Assembly: GCA_036501515.1 (NCBI GenBank) | Contig: DASYAD010000472.1 | Span: 1-64,000, forward strand | Source: Trebonia sp036501515 | GTDB taxonomy: Bacteria; Actinomycetota; Actinomycetes; Streptosporangiales; Streptosporangiaceae | Direction of reading: 5' to 3' | Length of the DNA stretch: 64,000 nucleotides | Shown: piece by piece, positions 15,449 to 23,973 of the stretch | How the letters are laid out: each line of letters starts with the position of its first letter | Position numbering within the stretch: position 1 is the stretch's first letter | Translations under genes and position numbers: made by a program | Notes under the pieces: model-generated | Seen by the model: the letters and a program-made list of their open reading frames with translations, nothing else | Databases searched by the model: none | What the model was told of the DNA's origin: nothing

Positions 15449-16519
15449 CTAGCCGCCCCGGCGCACCTCAGGAACCGTCTCGCACGTCACCAGGCCGTGG
15501 GTGCTGGTCAGCTCGTCGATGACAGCGAAGGCGGCGGCGGTCCGCCCGGGTGAGTCGACCACCACCGTCACCGCGGGCACATGCCGCCCAAGCTGCAGCA
15601 GCCGGTCGCCGTGCGGCGGGCGGGCGCCGTGGAAGCCCCACACGCCGCGCTGGGTCGTCGCACCGCTGATGCCGGCGGCCAGCAGCCGGCGCATGATCGC
15701 GCGGTGCACCGGCTGGCCGTCGTGCAGCGCCGTCTCTGACGTGTAGACCATGAGCTTCTGCCACGGCGGGGTACCGGCCAGGCCAGGCCCGGCCGGCGGC
15801 GCGGCTAGGTCGTCGGCGGCCGCCGACGCTGGCGGCGGCGCCGGCCGGGCGAGCAGTTGGCCGTCGCGCTTGCAAATGCGGACCCGCTCGAGCGTCAGCA
15901 GCGGCCGCCGCAGCAGGCCGCCGAGTTCGGGCAGCAGCCGCGCGAACCGCGGGCCCGCGCCGACGGCGATGACCATCACCGGGGTGCCCGCGTTGCGGGA
16001 GAAGAACGCGGCGCGCTCGCGCTGGCCGTGCGCGGTCCCGTCGACCCCGAGCAGCGCGGTCGCGCCGGCCACGCCGCGGGCGTGCAGCAGCTCGCAGACG
16101 GCGATGTAGCCCGGGGTCCGGCCGACGCGCTCCTGGCGGCCCAGGTAGAGGGTCAGCTTCGTCTCCTCGTGCAGGTCCTCGGGCAGCGTCACGGGGGAGA
16201 TGTCGCCGCTCAGCAGCCGTGCGCGCTCCAGCGTCACCAGGCCGCCACCGCACAGCCGGGCGGCCTGCTCGGCCAGCGGCTCGATGCGTGCCCGCTGGTC
16301 GACCGCGACGGCGGTCAGCGGCAGGTCCTCTGACAGCGTGAGCGAGCCGTCCGTGCTCGGGCGCCGCGCGGCGCCGAATCCCGCCACGCCGCGGAGCAGG
16401 ATGCTGGCGGCGACTTGCTCCTGCCCGTACAGGTCGAGCAGTGCGTCGGCCGCGAACCGGCCGCCGGCCCGCTGCCGCTCACCGAAGTAGCTGGTGAGCT
16501 TGACCGTGTCCTCGTTCAC
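15449..16519 (-). CDS. Triple DUF190 protein in fluoride operon
   Basis: 356-residue protein built from three consecutive DUF190 units (about 1-110, 115-225 and 255-350). Each has the same plan: KLTSYFGER / KLTLYLGRQ / KLMVYTSET near the start, then an LLxxxGVAGxxxLLGVxG-like turn (AASILLRGVAGFG, GATALLGVDGTAHG, GATTQRGVWGFHG). DUF190 proteins are PII-like ferredoxin-fold proteins often encoded beside crcB; normally one unit of about 110 residues. The GTG at 16519 overlaps the stop of the second crcB gene. Role is presumably sensing or modulating fluoride efflux (inference). The three-unit fusion is unusual. Confidence 0.87.
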   Translation of the reverse strand: MNEDTVKLTSYFGERQRAGGRFAADALLDLYGQEQVAASILLRGVAGFGAARRPSTDGSLTLSEDLPLTAVAVDQRARIEPLAEQAARLCGGGLVTLERARLLSGDISPVTLPEDLHEETKLTLYLGRQERVGRTPGYIAVCELLHARGVAGATALLGVDGTAHGQRERAAFFSRNAGTPVMVIAVGAGPRFARLLPELGGLLRRPLLTLERVRICKRDGQLLARPAPPPASAAADDLAAPPAGPGLAGTPPWQKLMVYTSETALHDGQPVHRAIMRRLLAAGISGATTQRGVWGFHGARPPHGDRLLQLGRHVPAVTVVVDSPGRTAAAFAVIDELTSTHGLVTCETVPEVRRGG

Positions 16520-16881
16520 AGGTGCCCTCCGATGAGCCGGCCGAGCTCCGCCGCGGCGACCCCGAGCACCAGGCTGACGACGATGTTCAGCGTCGCCTTG
16601 ACGTACTGCCGCTCCTCCGTCAGCCGCTGCGTCTCCAGCACCCAGGTCGAGAACGTCGTGTACGACCCGACCGCGGCCGTGCCGGCGAGCAGGGCCGCGT
16701 CGCCGCCAAGGGCCAGCCCGGTCAGCAGGCCGAGCACCACCGCGCCGGACAGGTTGACCACCAGCGTGCCGTACGGGAAGTCACGGCCGGCCGCCGACGA
16801 GACCAGGCCGTCGACGTAGAACCGCAGCACGGAGCCCGCGCCGCCGATCAGCGTGACCGCCGTCCAGACCAGGACGCTCAT
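16516..16881 (-). CDS. crcB: Fluoride ion transporter CrcB (second subunit)
   Basis: 121-residue four-helix Fluc/CrcB fluoride channel subunit. Family motifs are visible: GGAGSVLRFYVDG near residue 12, YGTLVVNLSGA (the pore Asn is in VNLSG), and TTFSTWVLETQRL (the Phe-box FSTW). The ATG at 16881 overlaps the stop of the first crcB gene (ATGA); a longer reading back to 17178 would only cover that gene out of frame. Two non-identical small CrcB proteins in tandem normally form an antiparallel heterodimer that lets F- leave the cell. Confidence 0.92.
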   Translation of the reverse strand: MSVLVWTAVTLIGGAGSVLRFYVDGLVSSAAGRDFPYGTLVVNLSGAVVLGLLTGLALGGDAALLAGTAAVGSYTTFSTWVLETQRLTEERQYVKATLNIVVSLVLGVAAAELGRLIGGHL

Positions 16882-17405
16882 CGCCGCACCGCCGCCGTTC
16901 GGACAGGCACGCGCCGCACCAGGGCGGTCGCCAGGTGCAGGGCCGCGTAGCCCGCGGCGATGCTGGCCGCCGCGTACCCGGCGGCCAGCCCCCAGTCGCC
17001 CGCGCTGATCATTTTCAGGATTTCCACCTGCATCGTGGAGAATGTGGAGAGGCCGCCGCATATCCCGGTGCCGAGCAGCGGCCGCCGGTAGCTGGACAGC
17101 GGCAGCCGCTCCTGCAGCCGCGTGACGAAGTAACCGAGCAGGAACGCGGCCGCCACGTTGACGGCGAACGTGGGCCACGGCCAGGCGGTGGCCGCGTGCG
17201 GGAACCCCTCGGCCAGCGCCGCGCGGGCCAGGGTGCCGAGCGCGCCGCCGACGAAGATGGCGACGACCGTGCGCCCGTCCGGCCGCGGCAGCGCGGGGCG
17301 GCGCCAGGCGGGCGGCGGCGGCCTCCGATTGCTCGCCGGCGGGTCTTCCCCGTGGAGACCGGAAGCTGGCACGGAGGCGGCGTCAGCGGCTGCTGGCTCT
17401 GGCAC
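16878..17405 (-). CDS. crcB: Fluoride ion transporter CrcB (first subunit, long N-terminus)
   Basis: 175-residue CrcB protein with a 45-residue Pro/Ala-rich cytoplasmic leader before the four-helix core. Core motifs: VGGALGTLARAALAE (about 53-67), PTFAVNVAAAFLLG with the pore Asn, and GGLSTFSTMQVEILKM (Phe-box FSTM). It is the first gene of the operon crcB-crcB-DUF190. The GTG start at 17405 follows a GAGGGAG Shine-Dalgarno (17413-17419 on the complementary strand), part of a small hairpin downstream of a fluoride riboswitch, so translation is probably ligand-controlled. Confidence 0.9.
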   Translation of the reverse strand: MPEPAAADAASVPASGLHGEDPPASNRRPPPPAWRRPALPRPDGRTVVAIFVGGALGTLARAALAEGFPHAATAWPWPTFAVNVAAAFLLGYFVTRLQERLPLSSYRRPLLGTGICGGLSTFSTMQVEILKMISAGDWGLAAGYAAASIAAGYAALHLATALVRRVPVRTAAVRR

Positions 17406-17437
17406 GCGAAAAGACTCCCTCAGTCACGCGAGATCGG

Positions 17438-17516
17438 AGCTAGAAGCCATCAGCCGCGCGAACGCGGCGGTTCGCGGGGACGGTCCCTCCGCGTCAGGGC
17501 ATCATCTGACGTGCTT
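17438..17516 (-). promoter_or_regulatory. Fluoride riboswitch (crcB RNA motif)
   Basis: Read on the minus strand, this leader contains CGUCAG-AUGAUGCC-CUGACG (a 6-bp stem with the loop of the crcB motif), then a CGCGG...CCCGCG stem, the sequence AACCGCC and the highly conserved 3' element GGCUGAUGGCUUCUA, matching the crcB consensus CUGAUGRCUYCUA. The stem CCGCG-UUCG-CGCGG precedes that element. Downstream, GACUGAGGGAGUC followed by UUUU can fold over the ribosome binding site of crcB and would serve as the expression platform. This fits fluoride-induced expression of the three-gene operon. Confidence 0.85.
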
Positions 17517-17527
17517 AGTTTAACGGT

Positions 17528-18349
17528 TCAGACCGGGGCGACGCCGCAGTAGGTCCAGGCCTGGTCGGCGTCAGGGCCTGGCTGCGCCTGCGGGCGCCAG
17601 CGGGAGACGAGCACCAGGCCTGGCTCGACGGGCTCCCTGCCGTTGAACATCCGCTCGATCTGGTCCTTGGGGCGGGGGAGCCAGGTGGCGCCGCGTTCGG
17701 TGGCGGCGGCCGACGCGGCGTGCGTCCGGTCGGGTGCGAACTCGTCGGTGGAGTGCGAGATGACCACGTAGCTGCCGGGCGCGAGCGCGGACAGGTACCG
17801 GGCGGCGATGCCCGCCGGGTCGTCGGCGTCGGTCAGGTTGTGCAGGACCGCGACGAACAGCAGCCCGACCGGCTGGCTGAAGTCGAGCAGCTTCCCCGCC
17901 TGAGCCAGCACCTCGCTGACGTCCAGGAGGTCGGCGGGCACGACGGCGACGTTGCGGTCCCGCGCCATCCGGGCCTGCGCGTGGCGGAACACGACCGGGT
18001 CGTTGTCGACGTAGACGACCCGTGCCTCCGGGTTGACCTCGCGGGCCGCCTCGTGGGTGTTGGGGCTGGTCGGCAGTCCGGTGCCGATGTCGAGGAACTG
18101 GGAGATCCCCGCCTCGGCCAGGAACTGGACGGCGCGGACCAGGAACGCGCGGTTCTCCCGCGAGGAGACGCGCATCTCCGGCATGTGCCGCAGCCCGACC
18201 TGGGCCATCTCCCGGTCGGCGGCGAAGTGATCCTTACCGCCCAGCATGTAGTCGTAGACGCGGGCCGGGTGGGGGACGTCGGTGCGGATGCCGAGGGCGA
18301 TCCACCGGTCCTGGGCTTCTTGCTCGTCCGGGTCGTCAAGTCCGGTCAC
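17528..18349 (-). CDS. SAM-dependent methyltransferase, PF04672 family
   Basis: 273-residue protein of the actinobacterial S-adenosyl methyltransferase family PF04672. Signature stretches are PHPARVYDYMLGGKDHFAAD (about 26-45), the SAM-binding loop FLDIGTGLPTSPNTHE (about 85-100), VVYVDNDPVVFRHAQ and the LLFVAVLHN segment near residue 165. These proteins occur in many copies in actinomycetes; the methyl acceptor is unknown. The stop lies only 12 bp from the 5' end of the riboswitch, so the crcB promoter must overlap the 3' end of this gene or the operon is read through from it. Confidence 0.9.
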   Translation of the reverse strand: MTGLDDPDEQEAQDRWIALGIRTDVPHPARVYDYMLGGKDHFAADREMAQVGLRHMPEMRVSSRENRAFLVRAVQFLAEAGISQFLDIGTGLPTSPNTHEAAREVNPEARVVYVDNDPVVFRHAQARMARDRNVAVVPADLLDVSEVLAQAGKLLDFSQPVGLLFVAVLHNLTDADDPAGIAARYLSALAPGSYVVISHSTDEFAPDRTHAASAAATERGATWLPRPKDQIERMFNGREPVEPGLVLVSRWRPQAQPGPDADQAWTYCGVAPV

Positions 18350-18463
18350 TGCGTGGCTCCCCGGGTGTGCGCGCTGTATGGGTCATAGCAGTTTTACCGC
18401 ATTAGCGGCGATAGCGCGCGGCCGCTGCGGTGGCCGCGGTCACCGCGATGCGGCGGACGGAAC

Positions 18464-18660
18464 CTAGAAGGCCAGGTCGCCGTAGATGTCCGGGGAAATG
18501 CTCTTCGCGATACTGAGCGGGTAGAGACGCCCGCCGGTCGCCTGTCAGCACAAAGGCCAGCCGGACGAGGCCGAGGGCGTGCGCCTGGTAGAGCGCCGTG
18601 ATCTGCTGGATCGGATCGTGGGCGGGCTGGCGTGCCTGCGTCACCGGGTTCACACCCCCA
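18464..18660 (-). pseudogene. Remnant of a sigma-70 family gene joined to another gene's tail
   Basis: On the minus strand about 18660-18535, the translation ITALYQAHALGLVRLAFVLT followed by GDR is the N-terminal sigma-2 start of SigE-like ECF factors (normally followed by AAAEDVVQDAF). After GDR the frame loses all similarity. From about 18537 a different frame reads TGGRLYPLSIAKSISPDIYG then DLAF and a stop at 18464-18466, which looks like a genuine protein C-terminus of another family. The two pieces appear joined by a deletion. No intact sigma factor can be made. Confidence 0.55.
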
Positions 18661-18767
18661 CTGATGAAATGACGCGGGAAAGGTTGCCTGTTTCCCGGGC
18701 GGATCTCAAGGCCTGGCGCGGAGTCCAATCGCGTTATATCGTGAAGATGAGCCTAGGAGGTACCGGG

Positions 18768-18986
18768 ATGCGAGGCATCGCGAAGCTGCTTTTCGGTGAC
18801 GACGCGGGCCGGGTGCTCGATCTGCTCGCCGGCCATGACGACGGGTTCGAGCTGGCCGAGCGCGCGCGCCGGTCCGGCGAGTGGTGCGGGACCACGCCTG
18901 GCCGGGGGTCCGCGGACCGGGCCGCCGGAGCGGACCGCGGGCGCCGTCTGCCTGCCGCGGTCACCCCACGGGATTTCTGCGGATAA
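18768..18986 (+). CDS. Small hypothetical ORF with strong Shine-Dalgarno
   Basis: A 72-residue frame starting ATG at 18768, preceded by AGGAGGT at 18755-18761 with a 6-base spacer, one of the best ribosome binding sites in the window. A TATATC box occurs 30-35 bp upstream of it. The product begins MRGIAKLLFGDDAGRVLDLL, which looks helical and reminiscent of the first helix of winged-helix regulators, but the second half (GTTPGRGSADRAAGADRGRR) is low-complexity. It may be a truncated regulator or a decayed gene. No function is assigned. Confidence 0.4.
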   Translation: MRGIAKLLFGDDAGRVLDLLAGHDDGFELAERARRSGEWCGTTPGRGSADRAAGADRGRRLPAAVTPRDFCG

Positions 18987-19161
18987 CAGCAAAAAGCCTG
19001 GATTGGGCGAACGAGGCCACCGCTCGCCGCGCGTCGGGAGTTTTAACGCCATATGTCCGTGGTGTGAGCGCTGCGTTGCCAGGGTATGCCTGGGGCGGAC
19101 CGAGAGCCGTGCCCGGACCCGAGAGCAGTGCCGGGGCGGCATCCGCCGAAGGAGCCGGGTA

Positions 19162-19701
19162 ATGGACGTTGAGGTCATTGTTGAAACCCCCCAAGGGTCG
19201 CGTAACAAGTACAAGATCGACGCCAAGAGCGGGCGCATCCGCCTGGACCGGATGCTGTTCACCTCGACGGTGTACCCGTTGGACTACGGCAAGGTCCCTG
19301 ACACCCTCGGGGAAGACGGCGATCCCCTCGACGTGCTGGTGTGGCTGGACGAGCCGACGTTCCCCGGCTGCCTGGTCACGGTGCGCCCGGTGGCCGTCTT
19401 CTGGATGAGTGACGAGCGCGGCCCCGACGCCAAGCTGCTCGCGGTGGCCTCGCACGACATCCGCAAGGCGCGGTTCACCAACCTGGCGGACATGCCGCGC
19501 CACCTGCTCAACGAGATCGGCCACTTCTTCGACATCTACAAGGAGCTCGAGCCGGGCAAGTCCACTGACGTCAGGGGCTGGATGGACCGCGCCGAGGCGG
19601 AGCGGGTCATCAAGGAAGCGGAGGCGCGCGCCGCGCTGGCGCCTTCCGGGGCGGTGCCCGGGCAGCGTACGGACGTGCCGGAGGCGCACCTCTCGTCCTG
19701 A
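19162..19701 (+). CDS. ppa: Inorganic pyrophosphatase, family I
   Basis: 179-residue soluble enzyme that hydrolyses pyrophosphate to two phosphates, pulling biosynthetic reactions forward. The family I core is complete: KYKIDAKSGRIRLDR near the N-terminus, YPLDYGKVPDTLGEDGDPLD (about 38-57) with the metal-binding Asp cluster DGDPLDVLV, and later the KYKELE-like element DIYKELEPGKSTDVRGW. The ATG at 19162 has GAAGGAG at 19149-19155. Upstream in-frame sequence shows no homology, so the longer reading is rejected. Confidence 0.97.
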   Translation: MDVEVIVETPQGSRNKYKIDAKSGRIRLDRMLFTSTVYPLDYGKVPDTLGEDGDPLDVLVWLDEPTFPGCLVTVRPVAVFWMSDERGPDAKLLAVASHDIRKARFTNLADMPRHLLNEIGHFFDIYKELEPGKSTDVRGWMDRAEAERVIKEAEARAALAPSGAVPGQRTDVPEAHLSS

Positions 19702-19796
19702 GAGCGTTATAAGAGTGAAATGCTAAGTAACGTCAAAGAAATGCTGGTCGGGCAGACTGTGGCGACTTGTTAACTTTCGCCCTGGAGTGTGGCCCG

Positions 19797-21332
19797 ATGG
19801 CCCTGACGGAAACGACGGCTGCCGCCGCCGCGGAGCGCGCTAAGCTCCAGCGGCATTTCGGTCGCTTCGACATCTTGTTCTTCCTTATCTGCACGATTGT
19901 CGGCGTCGACACAATCGCGTCGGTGGCCGGCAGCGGCGGCGAGGCATTCACGTGGATGATTGTCCTCGCCGTCGCGTTCTTCGTCCCCCAGGCGCTGCTG
20001 TTCGCCGAACTCGGCTCGGCGTTCCCGCAGGAAGGCGGGCCTTACTTCTGGACCAGGCTCGCCTTCGGCCACCTCGTCGGCGCGGTCAACAACTTCCTCT
20101 ACTGGATCACCAACCCGGTCTGGATCGGCGGCACGCTCGCCGGCGCCTGCGTCGGCGCCGTCGACGTGTTCTTCAACAACGGCAACGCGGTGTCCACGTC
20201 GGTCTTCTACGTGATCGCCCTGGTGTTCGTGTGGGTGTCGGTGCTCGCCGCCATCTTGTCGTTCTCCAAGGCGAAGTGGCTGCCGACGGCCGGCGCGTTC
20301 GCGCGCTTCCTGCTGCTCGGCCTGTTCACGATCTCGTGCATTGTCTTCGCGGCCAAGCACGGCGTGCACGGCCTCGGCGCCAGCGCCTACAAGCCCTCCT
20401 ACGCTGGGTTCGTCGCCCTGGTTGGCGTCCTGCTGTTCAACTACGTGGGCTTCGAGCTGCCCAGCTCGGCCGGCGAGGAGATGACCAACCCCAAGCGCGA
20501 CGTCCCGTTCGCCATCGCCCGCTCCACGGTCGCCAGCGTGCTGCTGTACGCGATCCCGGTGCTCGGCATCCTCATCGTGCTGCCCTCCTCGGCGGTCAGC
20601 AACTTCAGCGGCTTCGCCGACGCGATGAAGGACGTCTTCACCGTGTACGGCGGATCGATCGCCAAGGACGGCACCCCGACGCTGAGCGGCGCGGGCACCG
20701 CGCTCGCGGCCATCGGCGCGATCCTGTTCATCCTGTGCCTGCTCACCTCCGGCGTCACGTGGATCATGGGATCCGACCGGGCCCTGGCCGTGTCCTGCTA
20801 CGACGGGGCAGGCCCCCGCTTCCTCGGCGTCATCAACGCCCGCTTCGGCACCCCGGTCCGTGTCAACATCTTCAGCGGCGTCGTCGCCACCCTCATCGTC
20901 ATCCTGGCCGAGACCGTCACCAGCGGCGACGCCGCCAAGTACTTCGGCGCGGTGCTCGGTGTCACGATCTCCACGACGCTGATCAGCTACCTGGGCATCT
21001 ACCCGGCCGTGTGGAAGCTCCGGCGGTCGCACCCAGAGGTCGAGCGCCCGTTCCGTATGCCCTGGATGAAGCCGCTGACTGTGCTGCTCGTGCTGCTGGT
21101 GATCATCGCCACGATCCAGCTCGTCGCGCCCGGACTCGGTGATACCTGGTTCGGCTCGAACTACGCGCCTGACGGCTGGGACCCGTCGCAGAAGTGGGTC
21201 TACCTGCTCACCGAAGCGCTCCCCGTCGTTTGCTTCGCGCTGATCGGCGTGCTGTTCTGGTGGCTCGGCCGCGGCACCAGGGCCGAGGTCGTCCAGCTGG
21301 AAACCATTCCCGTCCAGGAGGTCGCCGACTAA
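19797..21332 (+). CDS. APC-superfamily amino acid permease
   Basis: 511-residue permease with about 12 membrane helices. The N-terminal helix 1 region (FDILFFLICTIVGVDTIASV) and the FAELGSAFPQEGGPYFWTRL stretch are characteristic of glutamate/GABA-type APC transporters; VGFELPSSAGEEMTNPKRDV is the conserved loop after helix 6. It should import an amino acid or amine with protons or by exchange. The ATG at 19797 was chosen over one at 19767 because the family consensus begins there. A strong terminator follows. The gene seems monocistronic. Confidence 0.92.
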   Translation: MALTETTAAAAAERAKLQRHFGRFDILFFLICTIVGVDTIASVAGSGGEAFTWMIVLAVAFFVPQALLFAELGSAFPQEGGPYFWTRLAFGHLVGAVNNFLYWITNPVWIGGTLAGACVGAVDVFFNNGNAVSTSVFYVIALVFVWVSVLAAILSFSKAKWLPTAGAFARFLLLGLFTISCIVFAAKHGVHGLGASAYKPSYAGFVALVGVLLFNYVGFELPSSAGEEMTNPKRDVPFAIARSTVASVLLYAIPVLGILIVLPSSAVSNFSGFADAMKDVFTVYGGSIAKDGTPTLSGAGTALAAIGAILFILCLLTSGVTWIMGSDRALAVSCYDGAGPRFLGVINARFGTPVRVNIFSGVVATLIVILAETVTSGDAAKYFGAVLGVTISTTLISYLGIYPAVWKLRRSHPEVERPFRMPWMKPLTVLLVLLVIIATIQLVAPGLGDTWFGSNYAPDGWDPSQKWVYLLTEALPVVCFALIGVLFWWLGRGTRAEVVQLETIPVQEVAD

Positions 21333-21358
21333 CCGGCGCACCGCCGCTGCTTTAACAG

Positions 21359-21400
21359 CCTGGGTCCCCGCCGGCGTCCGGCGCGGGGCCCAGGTTTTTT
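21359..21400 (+). terminator. Strong intrinsic terminator after the APC permease
   Basis: CCTGGGTCCCCGC and GCGGGGCCCAGG (21359-21394) pair into a stem of about 12 bp with one bulged base, extended by GG/CC pairs around a short loop, directly followed by six T (21395-21400). This is a textbook Rho-independent terminator and the clearest one in the window. Confidence 0.9.
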
Positions 21401-21493
21401 GCTGTGCCGAGGGTCCCGCGCCGCCGCGTGCCCGCGGGCCGGGCTGGGAAATCCGGTTGCCTCCGGCAGGGCGGTGCGGGCTGAATAAGGTGC

Positions 21494-22600
21494 ATGGCTG
21501 ATATCCAGGGCTCGTACGACGACCTGTTCTCCGCCGTGCCCGCCGCGCTGGCCGGACTGCTTGACGCGGGAGACGCGGGCGGTGCGGCGGCCGTCTTCGT
21601 GGACGGTGAGGCCGTGGTCGACGTGTGGGGCGGGTTCGCCGACGCGGACCGGACGGTCGCGTGGGAGCGCGACACGATCACGAACGTCTGGTCGGTCACG
21701 AAGACGATGACGGCGTTGTGCGCGCTGATCCTGGCCGATCGCGGCCAGCTTGACCTGGACGCGCCTGTCAACCGCTACTGGCCTGGGTTCGCCGCCGTGG
21801 GCAAGGAAAAGGTGCTGGTACGGCACCTGCTCGGGCACACCGCGGGCCTCCCCGACTGGGACGGGCCGGTCCAGGAGCTCTATGACTGGCCCGCCGCCAC
21901 CGCACGCCTGGCCGCACAGGCGCCGCAATGGGAACCGGGCCAGGAGGCCGGGTATCACTCGCTGACCCAGGGGTTTCTGGTGGGGGAGGTCGTCCGGCTG
22001 ATCACCGGTCAGAGCGTCGGCGGCTTCTTCGCCGCGGAGGTGGCCGGACCTTTGGGGGCCGACTTCCATATCGGGCTGCCCGCCGAGCACGACCAGCGGG
22101 TGGCGCTGACGGTGCCGCCGCCGTCGCGGGACGAGGACTACGCCGCCAGCGCGCCCGGCGGCGGCGCGGCGCCCGCCTCTGCCACCGCGATCCGGGTTCG
22201 TGACGGGAACAGCGTCGCCTGGCGGCGCGCGCAGATCCCGGCCGCGAGCGGCTTCGGCAACGCCCGCTCGGTCGCCCGCGTGCAGTCGGTGCTGGCTTGC
22301 GGGGGAGCGGCGGGCGGACGGCGGCTGCTGTCGCAGGCGGGCTGCGACCGGGTGCGGGACGAGCAGTTCGACGGCGTGGACCGGCTCCTGGGCATGTCAG
22401 TGCGGTGGGGCCTCGGCTACGGGCTGTTCGGCCGCGCCTTCGGCTGGGGCGGCTGGGGCGGCTCAATCGTCATGGTCGAACCCGACGACCGCATGGCGGT
22501 GGCGTACGTGACGAATCAGATGCGCGAGCCGGCGGGTGACAGCCGGGGACTTGAAGTCATCATGGCCGCCTACGACGGGCTCACCGGCCTGCGGGCCTGA
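21494..22600 (+). CDS. Serine hydrolase of the beta-lactamase/class C esterase family
   Basis: 368-residue penicillin-binding-protein-like hydrolase (EstB/LACTB type). The catalytic SxxK is Ser67-Val-Thr-Lys70 in NVWSVTKTMTAL, the second motif Tyr154 in GYHSLTQG, and the third motif is the GWGGWGG stretch near residue 320 replacing KTG. No signal peptide is present, so an intracellular esterase or peptidase is more likely than an antibiotic-degrading enzyme. It starts 93 bp after a terminator and is probably its own unit. Confidence 0.88.
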   Translation: MADIQGSYDDLFSAVPAALAGLLDAGDAGGAAAVFVDGEAVVDVWGGFADADRTVAWERDTITNVWSVTKTMTALCALILADRGQLDLDAPVNRYWPGFAAVGKEKVLVRHLLGHTAGLPDWDGPVQELYDWPAATARLAAQAPQWEPGQEAGYHSLTQGFLVGEVVRLITGQSVGGFFAAEVAGPLGADFHIGLPAEHDQRVALTVPPPSRDEDYAASAPGGGAAPASATAIRVRDGNSVAWRRAQIPAASGFGNARSVARVQSVLACGGAAGGRRLLSQAGCDRVRDEQFDGVDRLLGMSVRWGLGYGLFGRAFGWGGWGGSIVMVEPDDRMAVAYVTNQMREPAGDSRGLEVIMAAYDGLTGLRA

Positions 22601-22758
22601 CCGGCGAGCCTGACCGGCGGGCCCGACCGGCGGGCTTGTGCCGGCGGTTCTGACCTGCGGGCGTGACCCCGCGGTCAGGTCCGCGCGACGGGGGTGCTCG
22701 ACATCGGGCCCTGCTGGTGGGATGGTTCTGCGGTGAATCGTCTGCGGCGGGCGGCGTG

Positions 22759-23940
22759 ATGAGCGCGATCGAGATTCCCCACGGGTCGCTCTTCGGGCTG
22801 GGCAACCTGCCTTACGGGGTGTTCTCGGCCGGCGGGTCGGCCAGGGCCGGAATACGGGTCGGCGACAGCGTGCTCGACCTCGCGGCGGCGCTGAACGACG
22901 AGGTGTTCGACGCCCCGGCGCTCAACCCGTTCATGGCGCAGGGCCCGGCGCGCTGGGCGGAGGTCAGGCGCCTGGTCACCGAACTGGTCACGGCGGGGGA
23001 GGTGCCCGCCGGAGCGGTGCACGCGGTGCGGGACGTGGAGGTGCGGCTGCCGTTCGAGGTCGCCGACTACGTCGACTTCTACGCCTCCGAGCAACACGCG
23101 ACCAACCTCGGGCGGCTGCTGCGGCCAGGCTCTGAGCCGCTGATGCCCAACTGGAAGCACCTCCCGGTCGGCTACCACGGCCGGGCGGGCACGGTGGTCG
23201 TCTCGGGAACCGGGATCGTCCGCCCGGCCGGGCAGCGCAAGGGGCCGGCCGACCCGTCCCCGGTGTTCGGCCCGTCGGTCCGGCTGGACATCGAGGCCGA
23301 ACTCGGCTTCGTCATCGGAGCCGGCTCGCCCCTCGGCACTCCGGTGCCGGGCAGTGCCTTCGCCGAGCACGTGTTCGGCGCGGTGCTCGTCAACGACTGG
23401 TCCGCCCGCGACATCCAGGCCTGGGAGTACGTGCCTCTCGGCCCGCACCTCGGCAAGTCATTCGCGACCTCGGTGTCACCCTGGGTGGTGCCGCTCGCCG
23501 CCCTGGCGGCGGCGCGGATACCGCTGCCAGCACAGGACCCGGTGCCGCTGGCGTACCTGCGGGAGGCCGGCGACTGGGGCCTTGACATCGACCTGGCCGT
23601 CGCGTGGAACGGCGAGGTGGTCTCCAGGCCGCCCTACGCGACCATGTACTGGTCGCCCGCGCAGATGCTCGCCCACCTGACCGTCAACGGCGCCGCCACC
23701 CGGACAGGCGACCTGTTCGCCTCGGGCACGATCTCTGGTCCCGGTCGCACCCAGCGGGGCGCGTTCATCGAGCTCACCTGGGGCGGGACGGAGCCCGTGA
23801 CGGTCGGCGGCGAGCCGCGCGGCTTCCTGCGTGACGGCGACACGGTCGCGATCTCGGCCACCGCCCCGGGCACGGGCGGCGAGCGCATCGGCTTCGGCGA
23901 GGTCACGGGCACGATCCTGCCGTCGCCTATCATCGCCTGA
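22759..23940 (+). CDS. fahA: Fumarylacetoacetase
   Basis: 393-residue enzyme that cleaves 4-fumarylacetoacetate to fumarate and acetoacetate, the last step of tyrosine/homogentisate breakdown. The N-terminal SH3-like domain (SLFGLGNLPYGVF) and the hydrolase domain are both present: VDFYASEQHATNLGRLLRPG (metal-binding and active-site region), LPVGYHGRAGTVVVSGT, LDIEAELGFVIG and LVNDWSARDIQAWEYVPLG with the Mg ligands. Length matches the family (about 400-430). The ATG at 22759 was preferred over a longer frame from 22663 since homology begins at IEIPHGSLFGLG. No other homogentisate genes are adjacent. Confidence 0.94.
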   Translation: MSAIEIPHGSLFGLGNLPYGVFSAGGSARAGIRVGDSVLDLAAALNDEVFDAPALNPFMAQGPARWAEVRRLVTELVTAGEVPAGAVHAVRDVEVRLPFEVADYVDFYASEQHATNLGRLLRPGSEPLMPNWKHLPVGYHGRAGTVVVSGTGIVRPAGQRKGPADPSPVFGPSVRLDIEAELGFVIGAGSPLGTPVPGSAFAEHVFGAVLVNDWSARDIQAWEYVPLGPHLGKSFATSVSPWVVPLAALAAARIPLPAQDPVPLAYLREAGDWGLDIDLAVAWNGEVVSRPPYATMYWSPAQMLAHLTVNGAATRTGDLFASGTISGPGRTQRGAFIELTWGGTEPVTVGGEPRGFLRDGDTVAISATAPGTGGERIGFGEVTGTILPSPIIA

Positions 23941-23973
23941 GCGAAACGACGACCGAGGAGAAGAGAGCCGCTC

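Noticed and set aside
18382..18405. GTCATAGCA followed by TTTTACC and ATTAG, resembling part of the 55-bp element
   Set aside because: Only a 9-base word matches, the spacing differs and the inverted TGGAAAC/GTTTCCA ends are missing. Treated as chance similarity.
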